Shown: positions 40,851 through 49,465 of the stretch, piece after piece | Layout of the letters: each line of letters opens with the position of its first letter | Numbering within the stretch: the stretch's first letter is position 1 | Source of the DNA: Candidatus Tepidifontimicrobium thermophilum | GTDB taxonomy: Bacteria; Sysuimicrobiota; Sysuimicrobiia; Sysuimicrobiales; Sysuimicrobiaceae | DNA: 64,000 nt | Direction: 5' to 3' | Assembly: GCA_031296405.1 (NCBI GenBank) | Contig: JAVKKH010000009.1 | Location: 1-64,000 of the forward strand | Program-made: the position numbers and the translations under genes | The notes under the pieces: model-generated | The model's database searches: none | What the model saw: only the letters and a program-made list of their open reading frames with translations | What the model was told of the DNA's origin: nothing

Positions 40851-41629
40851 CGCGTCCTCCCCGCGGCCAACCGTGCCCGCTCCCGCAGCCACCGGTCCAT
40901 GCTCTCGAACAGCCGCCTGCCGTCCTGCCCGCCCAACACGGGCTCCGAGCACCGCTCCGGGTGCGGCATGAGGCCCAGGACGTTGCCCTCGCGGTTTACG
41001 AGGCCCGCGATGTGGTGCAGGGAGCCGTTGGGGTTGGCGTCCGGCGTGGTGCGGCCGTCCCGGCCCACGTACCGGAACACCACCTGGCCGCGCTGCTCCA
41101 CCTCCTCCAACATCCCCGGCGGCGCGTGGTACCGGCCGTCCCCGTGGGCGATGGGCATGCGCACCACCTCCCCCGGAGCGTACAGAGCGGTGAAGGGCGT
41201 GTCGGCCCGCTCCACCCTCAGGTGCACCCACTCGCACCGGAACGTGGCCCCCCGGTTCCGCACCAGGGCGCCGGGCAGCAGCCCGGCCTCCAGCAGGACC
41301 TGGAACCCGTTGCAGATCCCCACCACCAGTCCGCCGGCCTCCGCAAACCGCCGGACCGCCCGCACCACCGGGCTGGTGGCGGCCACCGCGCCGGGCCGCA
41401 GGTAGTCCCCGTAGGAGAACCCCCCGGGCAGCACCACCGCGTCGAAACCCTCGAGATCCTCCTCCTCGTGCCACACGAACTCCGCACGGTATCCCAGTAC
41501 GCCCCGCAGCACGTGCAGGCAGTCCCGGTCACAGTTGGACCCGGGGAACACCACCACCGCGAAACGCGGGTCCGGGGTCGGAAGTCCGCTCCGCGGCCGG
41601 TCCGATTCCAGGAAGGCGCCCGTGCTCAC
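40847..41629 (-). CDS. purQ: FGAM synthase glutaminase subunit PurQ
   Basis: The 260-aa class I glutamine amidotransferase has [35 protein letters not shown], the nucleophile in [19 protein letters not shown] and the His/Glu pair in [10 protein letters not shown]. It supplies ammonia to PurL. The frame begins about 23 residues before the usual PurQ N-terminus; the GTG at 41629 overlaps the purS stop (GTGA), in line with the rest of the operon, so the extension may be real. Confidence 0.95.
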   Translation of the reverse strand: MSTGAFLESDRPRSGLPTPDPRFAVVVFPGSNCDRDCLHVLRGVLGYRAEFVWHEEEDLEGFDAVVLPGGFSYGDYLRPGAVAATSPVVRAVRRFAEAGGLVVGICNGFQVLLEAGLLPGALVRNRGATFRCEWVHLRVERADTPFTALYAPGEVVRMPIAHGDGRYHAPPGMLEEVEQRGQVVFRYVGRDGRTTPDANPNGSLHHIAGLVNREGNVLGLMPHPERCSEPVLGGQDGRRLFESMDRWLRERARLAAGRTR

Positions 41630-41877
41630 CGCGCCGCGACCTCCTCCCGCTCGTAGATCTCGTAGTCCTCGATGAGCGGGTTGGTGAGGAACCGCTCGCA
41701 CAGCTCCCGGACCCGCTCCCGCCACCGGTCCTCGGGCACCGTCAGCTCGAACGCCTTGCCCACCCTCACCTCGGACGCTTCCAGGCCCAGCGCCCGCAGT
41801 CCCGTCTGGACCGCCTGTCCCTGCGCGTCCAGCACACCCGGCTTGAGGAACACCACCACCCGCACGCGCTTGTTCAC
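41626..41877 (-). CDS. purS: FGAM synthase subunit PurS
   Basis: This 83-aa protein has the PurS pattern RVRVVVFLKPGVLDAQGQAV, then LGLEASEVRVGKAFEL and a C-terminal LCERFLTNPLIEDYEIYERE. It bridges PurQ and PurL. The GTG at 41877 overlaps the purC stop. Its presence, with a short PurL, excludes the single-chain PurL of gamma-proteobacteria. Confidence 0.94.
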   Translation of the reverse strand: MNKRVRVVVFLKPGVLDAQGQAVQTGLRALGLEASEVRVGKAFELTVPEDRWRERVRELCERFLTNPLIEDYEIYEREEVAAR

Positions 41878-42758
41878 AGCTCCACCTCGCGCCCTGTGAT
41901 CCGCCGGAACGCCTCCAGGTACCGGGCCCGCAGCTCCGCCACCAGTTCCGCGGGCAGCTCCGGACCGGGCGGGGTTTTGTCCCAGCCCACCCGCTCCAGG
42001 TAGTCCCGCAGGAGCTGCTTGTCGAAGGGCTCCAGTTCGCCCCGCCGGTACGCCTCCACGTCCCAGTACCGGGAGGAGTCCGGGGTGCCCACCTCGTCGA
42101 TGAGCACCAGCTGGTCGCCAGTTAGCCCGAACTCGAACTTGGTGTCCGCCAGCAACAGGCCCCGCGGCTCCACGTGCGAGGCCATGTGACCGTACAGCCG
42201 CAGGCTCACGTCCCGCATCCGACTTGCCAGCTCCGACCCCACCGCTTCCGCCACGGACTCGAAGGTCACGTTCTCGTCGTGGCCCGAAGCACTCTTGGTG
42301 GCGGGCGTGAACAGGGGCTCGGGGAGCCGTGCGCCGGGCTGCAGGCCCGGGGGCAGCTCCACCCCGCACACCCGGCCGGTCAGCCGGTACTCCTTCCAGG
42401 CGGAGCCCGCCAGGTACCCGCGGACCACACACTCGAAGTCCACCCGCTGCGCCCTGCGGACCAGCATGCTGCGGCCCCGCAGCCACCCCAACTCCGATTC
42501 TTTTAGGCCCGCGGCCCGGGCGATCCCCTGCAGGTCGGTGGTCACCAGGTGGTTGGGGACGACGGACTGGGTCCTCTCGAACCAGAAGCTCGAAAGCTGC
42601 GTCAGGACCTTGCCGCGGTCCGGCACGGGGGTGGGCAGGACCACGTCGAAGGCGCTGATGCGGTCCGTGGCTACCAGCAGCAGGTACTCCCCCAGGTCGT
42701 ACACGTCGCGGACCTTCCCGCGGCAGAACAGGGGCAGCGCCAGAAGGGTGCCGGTCAC
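41874..42758 (-). CDS. purC: SAICAR synthetase
   Basis: The 294-aa enzyme joins CAIR and aspartate. Motifs: RGKVRDVYDLGEYLLLVATD, RISAFDVVLPTPVPDRGKVL, YLAGSAWKEYRLTG, FTPATKSASGHDENVTFE, LLLADTKFEFGL and LIDEVGTPDSSRYW. It belongs to the longer (about 295 aa) form. The GTG at 42758 overlaps the purB stop by 4 nt. purE/purK, needed just before this step, are not in the window. Confidence 0.96.
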   Translation of the reverse strand: MTGTLLALPLFCRGKVRDVYDLGEYLLLVATDRISAFDVVLPTPVPDRGKVLTQLSSFWFERTQSVVPNHLVTTDLQGIARAAGLKESELGWLRGRSMLVRRAQRVDFECVVRGYLAGSAWKEYRLTGRVCGVELPPGLQPGARLPEPLFTPATKSASGHDENVTFESVAEAVGSELASRMRDVSLRLYGHMASHVEPRGLLLADTKFEFGLTGDQLVLIDEVGTPDSSRYWDVEAYRRGELEPFDKQLLRDYLERVGWDKTPPGPELPAELVAELRARYLEAFRRITGREVEL

Positions 42759-44089
42759 CGCGCCACCTCCTGCCGCCGCGGGACGCCCACCCGCTCCAGG
42801 ATCTCGTCCGCGTACTTCAAGTACGGGGCGGGGTCCAGGCACTGGCGCAGGACCGCTTCGTCCGCCACCTCCCGCACCGCCGGGTCCTCCACTAGCCGCC
42901 GCACCAGGGCGTCCGGGGGCGGAGCGGGGTCCTCCCACACCGCCGCGGCAGCCCGCTGAACAGCGGCGTAGGCGCTCTGTCGGGACATCCCCAGCTCCAC
43001 CAGCCGCAGCAACACCCGGTGGGAGTACACGAGCCCGCCCGTGGACTCCAGGTTCCGCCGCATGCGGTCGGCGTCCACCCGCAGCCCCGTCACCACCTGT
43101 CGGAGCTTGCGGAGCATGTAGTGCAGCAACGTGCTGGCTCCCGAGAGGATGACCCGCTCGTTGGAGGAGTGGGTGATGTCCCTCTCGCCCCACAGGGCCT
43201 GGTTTTCCAGGGCCACCACCGCACAACCCCGGAGCATCCGGCTCAGCCCCACCACCCGCTCGCTGAGGATAGGGTTGCGCTTGTGGGGCATGGCGGAAGA
43301 CCCCGTCTGGCGCGCGGCGAAGGGCTCCTCCAGCTCCCGGACCTCCGTGCGCTGCAGGGACCGCACCTCCGTGGCGATGCGCTCGAGGCTGCCGCCCACG
43401 ACCGCGAGGGCGGTCAAGTAGTGGGCGTGCCGGTCCCGCTGGACCACCTGCGAGGACGCCGGGTCCACAGCGAGCCCCAGCCTGGCGCAAACGTACGCCT
43501 CCACCTGCGGCGGCAGGTGTGCGTAGTTGCCCACCTCGCCCGACAGCTTGCCGACCCGCACGGCCTCACGCGCCTGCTGCAGGCGCTGCCGTCCTCGCTC
43601 CAGCTCCGCGATCCACGTGGCCACCTTGCACCCGAAGGTGATGGGTTCTGCCTGGACCCCGTGAGTGCGGCCGGCCATCAGGGTGTAGCGGTGGCGGTCT
43701 GCCAGCTCCCGCAGGGCTCCCAGCAGCCGGTCCAGCTCCTCCACCAACAGGTCCGCGGCCCGCACGAGGAGCACCGCGGTGGCGGTGTCCACCACGTCCG
43801 AGGAGCCCAGGCCCCGGTGCAGGTAGCGGGCGTCCTCCCCCAGCTCTTCCGAGACCACCCGCAGGAACGCCACCACGTCGTGGTGGGTCTCGCGTTCCTC
43901 CACCTCCCGGACCCGGTCGGGGTCTGGGACCCTGGCGCGCTCCCGCATCCTCCGCACGGCTTCCACAGGCACCAGGCCCAGCTGGGCCTGGGCCTCTGCG
44001 GCCAGCAGCTCCACCTCCAGCCAGGCGGCCAGCTTGCTGCGCTCGCTCCACAGCTCCGCCATCTCCGGGGTGGTGTACCGCGGGATCAC
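42755..44089 (-). CDS. purB: Adenylosuccinate lyase
   Basis: The 444-aa fumarase-superfamily enzyme cleaves SAICAR and adenylosuccinate. It has RYTTPEMAELWSERSKLAAW, the active-site His in AGRTHGVQAEPITFG, and the signature GSSAMPHKRNPILSERV. The GTG at 44089 overlaps the purA stop (GTGA). Its last 17 bases, with the next start, match the dehydrogenase/hydratase junction at 8937-8940. Confidence 0.96.
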   Translation of the reverse strand: MIPRYTTPEMAELWSERSKLAAWLEVELLAAEAQAQLGLVPVEAVRRMRERARVPDPDRVREVEERETHHDVVAFLRVVSEELGEDARYLHRGLGSSDVVDTATAVLLVRAADLLVEELDRLLGALRELADRHRYTLMAGRTHGVQAEPITFGCKVATWIAELERGRQRLQQAREAVRVGKLSGEVGNYAHLPPQVEAYVCARLGLAVDPASSQVVQRDRHAHYLTALAVVGGSLERIATEVRSLQRTEVRELEEPFAARQTGSSAMPHKRNPILSERVVGLSRMLRGCAVVALENQALWGERDITHSSNERVILSGASTLLHYMLRKLRQVVTGLRVDADRMRRNLESTGGLVYSHRVLLRLVELGMSRQSAYAAVQRAAAAVWEDPAPPPDALVRRLVEDPAVREVADEAVLRQCLDPAPYLKYADEILERVGVPRRQEVAR

Positions 44090-45369
44090 AGGACGCCTCC
44101 CGGGGTGTATACGGTGTGTTCCCGGCGCGGCCCGGTCCCGATCATGGTCACGGGTGCCCCGCACAGCTCCTGCACCCGCTCCACGAACCGCCGCGCCTGG
44201 GGAGGGAGGTCCCCGTACCGGGTCGCCCCGTGGGTGGAGCTGTTCCAGCCCGGCAGCTCCTCGTACACCGGCCGGACGCGCTCCAGCACCGGCGTGGGCG
44301 GCACCGTGGTCAGCCGCTGGCCCCGGTACTCGTAGGCCACGCACACCCGCACGGGGTCGAAGTGGTCCAGCACGTCCAGCTTCATGAGGGCGATCTCCGT
44401 GCACCCATTCAGGCGCGAGGCGAACCGCGCGGCCACCCCGTCGAACCAGCCGCACCGCCGCGGCCGGCCGGTGGTGGCGCCGTACTCCTGCCCGAGCTCC
44501 CGCAGCCGGGCGCCGTCCGGGCCTGGGTCCTCCGTGGGCATGGGGCCGGAGCCCACCGCGGTGGTGTAGGACTTCACCACGCCCACCACCCGGGTGATGC
44601 GGTGGGGCGGAATCCCGGCGCCCGAGCACGCGCCGCCTGCCAGGGTGGTGGAGGACGTCACGTACGGGTAGATGCCCCAGTCCACGTCCCGCATGGTGCC
44701 CAGGTGCCCCTCCAGCAGCACCGGTTCGTCCTGCTCGAGGGCCTGCTGGACCACCTCGAACCCGTCCGTCACGTAGGGCCGCAGGCGCTCTGCCCACGCC
44801 TGGCAGGCCCGACGCACCGCCGCGGGGTCCAGGACGGGCTGTCCGTGCACCCGGTCCAGGTACGCGTTGTGCCGGCGCAGCGACGCCTCCAGTTGCGAAG
44901 CCAGCATCTCCGGGTGGTACAGGTCCGCTACCCGGAGCCCCACCCGCGCCACCTTGTCCGTGTACGAAGGCCAGATCCCCTGGCGGGTGGTGCCGTGGGC
45001 TCCTGCTCCCCGTGCCTCCTCTTCCAGCACGTCCAGCTGCACGTGGTGCGGCAGGGTGAGGTGGGCCCGGTCCGACAGCAGGAGTTCACCCCGGGCGAGG
45101 CCCCGCCGGACCAGGTCGTCGATCTCGTCCAGCAGCAGGTCGGGGTTGACCACGCAGCCGGGGCCGATGAGGTTGCGGCAGCCTGGGTGGAAGATGCCGG
45201 AGGGGACCAGGTGCAGCCGGAAGGTGCCCCACTCGTTGACGATGGTGTGGCCCGCGTTGGCGCCGCCGTTAAAACGCACCACCAGCCGGGCGTGCTGGCT
45301 GAGGGCGTCGATGACCTTCCCCTTGCCCTCGTCGCCCCAGTGCAGGCCCACGACCGCGGTGACCGGCAT
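44086..45369 (-). CDS. purA: Adenylosuccinate synthetase
   Basis: The 427-aa GTP-dependent enzyme links IMP to aspartate on the way to AMP. It has VVGLHWGDEGKGKVIDAL (P-loop), FNGGANAGHTIVN, the GTTRQGIWPSYTDKVAR loop and TGRPRRCGWFDGVAARF. ATG 45369 overlaps the purD stop as TGATG. Its place inside the IMP operon, between purD and purB, is unusual compared with B. subtilis. Confidence 0.96.
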   Translation of the reverse strand: MPVTAVVGLHWGDEGKGKVIDALSQHARLVVRFNGGANAGHTIVNEWGTFRLHLVPSGIFHPGCRNLIGPGCVVNPDLLLDEIDDLVRRGLARGELLLSDRAHLTLPHHVQLDVLEEEARGAGAHGTTRQGIWPSYTDKVARVGLRVADLYHPEMLASQLEASLRRHNAYLDRVHGQPVLDPAAVRRACQAWAERLRPYVTDGFEVVQQALEQDEPVLLEGHLGTMRDVDWGIYPYVTSSTTLAGGACSGAGIPPHRITRVVGVVKSYTTAVGSGPMPTEDPGPDGARLRELGQEYGATTGRPRRCGWFDGVAARFASRLNGCTEIALMKLDVLDHFDPVRVCVAYEYRGQRLTTVPPTPVLERVRPVYEELPGWNSSTHGATRYGDLPPQARRFVERVQELCGAPVTMIGTGPRREHTVYTPGGVL

Positions 45370-46649
45370 CAGCGCTCCACTCCCGCGGCCTGTCCTGCCC
45401 GCAGCCCGATGTCCTTCCGGTAGTGCATGCCCTCGAAGCCCACCTGCCCCAGCACACGGTAGGCCGCCTCCCGGGCGGCACGCACGTCCGGCCCCAGACC
45501 CACCGCGTTCAGCACCCGTCCGCCCGCGGTCACCAGCCTGCCGTCCTGCTCGTCTACCCCCGCGCAGAAGACCAGGGTGTTCCGGGGAAGCGGTCCGTCC
45601 AGTCCGTGGATCGTCTGGCCCTTCACAGGGGAATCAGGGTAGCCCTGCGCGGCGGCCACCACGCACACCGCGGCTTTCGGCTTCCACCGCAGCCGCACCT
45701 CACTCAGGCGACCTTCGCACGCGGCCACCAGCACCTCCGCGAGGTCAGACTCCAGCAGCGGCAGCAGCACCTGGGCCTCCGGGTCGCCGAACCGCGCGTT
45801 GAACTCCAGGACCTTCGGGCCTTCGCGGGTCAGCATCAGCCCCGCGTACAGCACCCCGCGGAACGGGGCTCCGTCCCGGCACAGGGCTTCCGCGGCCGGC
45901 TCCAGGACCTCACGGTGCACCCGCTCTACAAGAGAAGCCGGAAGGTGCGAAAGCGGCGCCACGGCGCCCATGCCGCCCGTGTTGGGGCCCCGGTCGCCGT
46001 CCAGCAGCCGCTTGTGGTCCTGTGCCAGGACCATGGGGACCACGCACTCACCGTCCACGAAGGCCAGGGCAGAGGCCTCCTCGCCCTCCAGGTACTCCTC
46101 CACCACCACCCGGCGCCCTGCCTGCCCGAACCTGCCTTCCACCATCAACGAACGCACCGCGTCCTCCGCCTCCTGCGGGTCCGCGCAGACGAGGGCGCCT
46201 TTTCCAGCGGCCAGCCCGTCCGCCTTGACCACGCAGCGGCCGCCCAGGGAGCGCACCCACCTCACGGCCTCCTCAGGGGAGTCGAAGGAGCGGTGCTCGG
46301 GCTGCGGGACCCCTGCGCGCGACAGCAGCTCCTTCGCGTACACCTTCGACCACTCGACCCGCGCCGCGGCCCTGGTGGGGCCGAAAACCCGGAACCCCTC
46401 GGCCTGCAGGGCGTCCACCAGGCCTCTCGCGAGGGGGTCCTCCGGACCCACCACTACGAGATCTGGACGCAGGTCGCGAGCGGCTGCCACCAGACCGGGG
46501 ACGTCGGAGGAGCTGACCGGTACACGGCAGGCCTGCCGCATGCCCGGGTTACCCGGGGCGCAGTACACCGCCTGGACCAAGGGGCTGCGGCTCAGGGCCC
46601 ACACCAAGGCGTGTTCCCGGCCGCCCGACCCCACGACCAGGAGCCTCAC
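45369..46649 (-). CDS. purD: Phosphoribosylamine-glycine ligase
   Basis: The 426-aa ATP-grasp enzyme makes GAR from phosphoribosylamine and glycine. Motifs: LLVVGSGGREHALVWALSRS, CAPGNPGM, VVGPEDPLARGLVDAL, VKADGLAAGKGALVC and LEFNARFGDPEAQVLLPLL. It is the first gene of the purine operon; the GTG at 46649 follows GGAGG at 4 nt. Possible regulatory sites lie in the upstream 150 bp. Confidence 0.96.
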   Translation of the reverse strand: MRLLVVGSGGREHALVWALSRSPLVQAVYCAPGNPGMRQACRVPVSSSDVPGLVAAARDLRPDLVVVGPEDPLARGLVDALQAEGFRVFGPTRAAARVEWSKVYAKELLSRAGVPQPEHRSFDSPEEAVRWVRSLGGRCVVKADGLAAGKGALVCADPQEAEDAVRSLMVEGRFGQAGRRVVVEEYLEGEEASALAFVDGECVVPMVLAQDHKRLLDGDRGPNTGGMGAVAPLSHLPASLVERVHREVLEPAAEALCRDGAPFRGVLYAGLMLTREGPKVLEFNARFGDPEAQVLLPLLESDLAEVLVAACEGRLSEVRLRWKPKAAVCVVAAAQGYPDSPVKGQTIHGLDGPLPRNTLVFCAGVDEQDGRLVTAGGRVLNAVGLGPDVRAAREAAYRVLGQVGFEGMHYRKDIGLRAGQAAGVER

Positions 46650-46661
46650 AGGACCTCCAAC

Positions 46662-46758
46662 AGAGTTCGCAATTTACGGATGATCCGTCGCTCCCAGCAC
46701 AGCGTACCAGGAAGCTTAAGGAAACCGGAAGTGGCGGCCGGCAGCTATGTTCGGCATT
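46662..46758 (-). promoter_or_regulatory. Purine operon leader with two PurBox-like sequences
   Basis: On the minus strand, AATGCCGAACATA (46746-46758) fits 12 of 13, and AATTGCGAACTCT (46662-46674) 11 of 13, positions of the Firmicutes PurR box AWWWCCGAACWWT. They are direct repeats about 85 bp apart, not the close inverted pair of B. subtilis, so the assignment is weak. No purR gene is in the window and no purine riboswitch fold is evident. Confidence 0.25.
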
Positions 46759-46799
46759 GACGTACGTGACCCGGCCGATAAACACGCGCGCCAACCTGG

Positions 46800-47498
46800 G
46801 TGTGGGTGCGGGAGTTTGCGCAGTCCGTGTTCTCCGACGCGGCCTACCGGTACGACCGGGTGGCCGGGTGGCTGAGTTACGGCCAGTACCCCCGGTGGCA
46901 GCGTTTCCTGGTCTCCCGGATCCCGCCGGAGGCGCGTTGCGTCCTGGACGTGGCCACGGGCACCGCCAGCGTGGCGGTGCTGCTGGCCCGCCGCGGCCAC
47001 CGGGTGGTGGGACTGGACCTCACGGAGGCCATGCTGCGGGAGGCCACCCGGAAGGTCCGGATGCTGCGCCTCCACGGCCGGGTGTTTTTGGTTCGAGGAG
47101 CGGCAGAACAGCTTCCGTTTTCGGACGGCGCGTTCGACGCGCTCACCTTCACCTTCCTCCTCCGTTACGTGCAGCACCCGTCCCAGGTACTGGCCGAGCT
47201 GGCCCGCGTAGTCCGCCGGGGCGGCTGGATGGCTTCCCTGGAGTTCGGCCTGCCGGACCCGCCCTGGCGGTGGTGGTGGTCCGTGCACACGCGGGTGGTT
47301 CTGCCCGCAGGAGGCCGGCTGGTCTCAGACGGCTGGCACCGGGTGGGCCGCTTCCTGGGCCCCAGCATCGAGGCCTTCTGCCGCGCCCACCCTTTTCCGG
47401 AGGTGCGAGCCTGGTGGGAAGCAGCAGGGTTTGTGGAGGTGCGCCGCCGCCGGCTCAGCTTGGGGGCCGCGGAGGTCGTGTGGGGGCGGAAACGGTGA
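46800..47498 (+). CDS. UbiE/MenG-like class I SAM methyltransferase
   Basis: The 232-aa protein has FSDAAYRYDRVAGWLSYGQY, motif I VLDVATGTASVAVLLARRG, FLVRGAAEQLPFSDGAFDAL and LAELARVVRRGGWMASLEFG, the order seen in UbiE/MenG quinone methyltransferases. The quinone-type C-terminal signature is less clear, so another small-molecule or lipid substrate is possible. The GTG at 46800 lacks a clear Shine-Dalgarno. Its end overlaps the next gene (GTGA). It is divergent from purD. Confidence 0.78.
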   Translation: MWVREFAQSVFSDAAYRYDRVAGWLSYGQYPRWQRFLVSRIPPEARCVLDVATGTASVAVLLARRGHRVVGLDLTEAMLREATRKVRMLRLHGRVFLVRGAAEQLPFSDGAFDALTFTFLLRYVQHPSQVLAELARVVRRGGWMASLEFGLPDPPWRWWWSVHTRVVLPAGGRLVSDGWHRVGRFLGPSIEAFCRAHPFPEVRAWWEAAGFVEVRRRRLSLGAAEVVWGRKR

Positions 47499-48226
47499 GG
47501 CAGCCACCGACCTTCTACGCCCTTCCCGGAGGGGGCTGGCGGGACTACGTGACGCTCTTGCACCTGCCGTACACCGCCTGGCACCTCAGCTACGTGGCGC
47601 TGGGAGCCAGCGTCAGCTCCGAGTTCCACCCCGACCGTCTGGTGCAGGCGCTGGTGGCCTTCGGGCTGGGGCTCGGGGTGGCCGCCCACGCCCTGGACGA
47701 GTACCGGGGCCGGCCCCTGCGCACCGCGATCCCCGACCGGGTCCTGCTGGTGCTGGCTGCGGGCTCGCTGGCCGCAGCCGCAGCGGTGGCAGTCCACGCA
47801 GCGCTAGCCACGACGCCGTGGGTGCTGGCGGTGGCCGCTTTGGGCGTGTTCCTGGTCCTGGCGTACAACCTGGAGTGGTGGGGTGGCGGCTTCCACACGG
47901 ACCGGTGGTTCGCTGTGGCGTGGGGCGCGTTCCCGGCCTTCGTGGGCCAGTGGTCCCAGAGCCTCCGGGTGGAGCCCGCGGGGCTGGCATTGGTGCTGGC
48001 CGCGTACTTCACCAGCCGCGCGCAGCGGCACCTGAGCCGCCCGGCGCGCGACCTCCGGCGCCGGGTCGAGTCGGTCTGTGGCGAGCTCCGCTACACCGAC
48101 GGCCGCACCGAACCGCTCACCGCCCGGAGCCTGCGGGACCCCCTGGAGGCCGCCCTGCGGGCCCTGTCGTGGGCGCTACCCCTGCTGGCCCTGGCCTGTG
48201 TGCTGGCCCGGCTGCGGCAGGCGTGA
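47495..48226 (+). CDS. Unknown polytopic membrane protein (UbiA-like layout)
   Basis: The 243-aa protein has about seven predicted membrane helices and polar strings between them: LPYTAWHLSYVALGASVSSE, AAHALDEYRGRPLRTAIPDR, AYNLEWWGGGFHTDRWFA. The acidic and basic loops resemble in layout the substrate loops of UbiA-type prenyltransferases, though no classical NDxxD motif is present. It starts with a GTG overlapping the methyltransferase stop, so the two products likely work together, perhaps on an isoprenoid or quinone-like lipid. I do not recognise a characterised family. Confidence 0.7.
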   Translation: MRQPPTFYALPGGGWRDYVTLLHLPYTAWHLSYVALGASVSSEFHPDRLVQALVAFGLGLGVAAHALDEYRGRPLRTAIPDRVLLVLAAGSLAAAAAVAVHAALATTPWVLAVAALGVFLVLAYNLEWWGGGFHTDRWFAVAWGAFPAFVGQWSQSLRVEPAGLALVLAAYFTSRAQRHLSRPARDLRRRVESVCGELRYTDGRTEPLTARSLRDPLEAALRALSWALPLLALACVLARLRQA

Positions 48227-48245
48227 GGGGGCCCCCGCGGGAGTC

Positions 48246-48664
48246 CTACCGCGAGCCGCCCCCGCCGCCGCCCCCTCCACGCCCCGACAAGCCCCGGCCG
48301 AATCCGCTGCGGCCAGCTCCGAAACCCGAACTCCGCGAGGGCGTGGACGGCAGCACCGAGTTCATCGAGGACACGGCGTGGCTCAAGCGGTCCAGGAAGA
48401 CCCGGGGCCGGAACGTGTCGGGCCTCCAGGCAGGCGACTGGTACCACTCCGGCGGCTTGCGGAGGAGGCCCTGGAACTTCTGGGCCCACTCGTCCGCGAC
48501 GCCGAAGACCAGCGCGTACGGCAGGACGCGTCAAAGACCTCCGGCTGCTCGTGGACCAGCCGCTCCACGCGGTCCGACTCGACCCGGCGAACGAACTCCC
48601 TAAAGCCCTCCCGTTCCCCTGGCGTAAAACCGCACGCGGTCGCCGCCCCTGCGGCGCGCGGGGG
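48246..48664 (-). pseudogene. Truncated, frameshifted DUF2207 membrane-protein C-terminus
   Basis: The minus strand encodes, in one frame, FTPGEREGFREFVRRVESDR ... HEQPEVFD and, after a one-base shift near 48526, LPYALVFGVADEWAQKFQGL, PPEWYQSPAW and a Gly-rich tail ending GGGGGGGGSR and TAG at 48246-48248. This is the characteristic end of DUF2207 membrane proteins (helical domain, then Ser/Gly-rich tail). The N-terminal secreted domain and membrane helices are missing; a stop lies directly upstream. The rest of 48227-48791 shows no other gene. Confidence 0.72.
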
Positions 48665-48791
48665 TTATTCTACCTCGGACCACATCGGAACAACCGCACC
48701 CCACGGCCCGGTGGTCTGCCCTGGCGGGGGCACCTCCCCGGCGTTTGCCGTGTTCCCCCTCCGCCTGAGCCGGCTCTCTCCCACGGGCCCG

Positions 48792-49460
48792 TCACCCGCC
48801 GGAGTCGGTCCGGCTCACGGCCAGCCAGGCGGAGAAGCCCGCGTCGGGGTGGTCCTCCGGCCAGACAGGCTCTGCCGCCACCGCCTCTCCGGGAGCCTGG
48901 CGGAGGGTGGAAGAGAACCGGACCGGGACAAGGCCTGCACGGACGAGCAAGGCGCGGAACTCCTCGCGGGTGAGGAAGCGGGCCGCACTGTAGAAGGGGT
49001 GTCCGTCCTCGGCCTCGCGGAGGTAGTGCTGTCCCCACGGGGAATCCGCGAACACCATCCCCGTGACCACCGCCCCGCCCGGGCACAGGACCCGGCGTGA
49101 CTCCTGAAGGACGGCGAGGGGGTCCTCCACGAAACACAGGGTCACCACCAGCAAAACGGCGCCGAAACTCCGGTCCCGGAATGGCAGCTGCTCGCCTTTT
49201 GCGCGGACGACCCTGACGCCCCGCCTCCGGGCAGCCAGCAAGGGCCGCGTCGCTGGATCCACTCCGAACTCCACCCCCAGCGCGGAGGCGAACCGGCCGG
49301 TGCCCACGCCCACCTCGAGCCAGGGCCTCGGGAGGCCATCCAGGAGCGACTGCAGGCAGGCGACCTCCAGGGGGAAGATGGTGCTCCCGGGAGGCCGGTC
49401 GTACCAGGCGTCATAGCGCTCCGCAAGACGGTCGAAGAGCTCCGCCGACTTCCCTGACAT
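48792..49460 (-). CDS. Class I SAM-dependent methyltransferase
   Basis: The 222-aa protein has AELFDRLAERYDAWYDRPPG, motif I WLEVGVGTGRFASALG, GVDPATRPLLAARRRGV, KGEQLPFRDRSFGAVLLVVT and SRRVLCPGGAVVTGMVF, i.e. a Methyltransf_11 domain. Substrate unknown. The ATG at 49460 or a GTG at 49469 that overlaps the upstream exonuclease stop (GTGA) may be the start; neither has a clear Shine-Dalgarno. Confidence 0.82.
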   Translation of the reverse strand: MSGKSAELFDRLAERYDAWYDRPPGSTIFPLEVACLQSLLDGLPRPWLEVGVGTGRFASALGVEFGVDPATRPLLAARRRGVRVVRAKGEQLPFRDRSFGAVLLVVTLCFVEDPLAVLQESRRVLCPGGAVVTGMVFADSPWGQHYLREAEDGHPFYSAARFLTREEFRALLVRAGLVPVRFSSTLRQAPGEAVAAEPVWPEDHPDAGFSAWLAVSRTDSGG

Positions 49461-49465
49461 GGTCT

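Noticed and set aside
46512-46526. Third copy of the GACCGGT operator
   Set aside because: It lies inside purD coding sequence, and only half of the palindrome matches.
47431-48603. Pro-rich C-terminal extension or separate plus-strand protein after 48226
   Set aside because: The Pro-rich reading is the antisense of the Gly-rich tail of the DUF2207 remnant on the minus strand.
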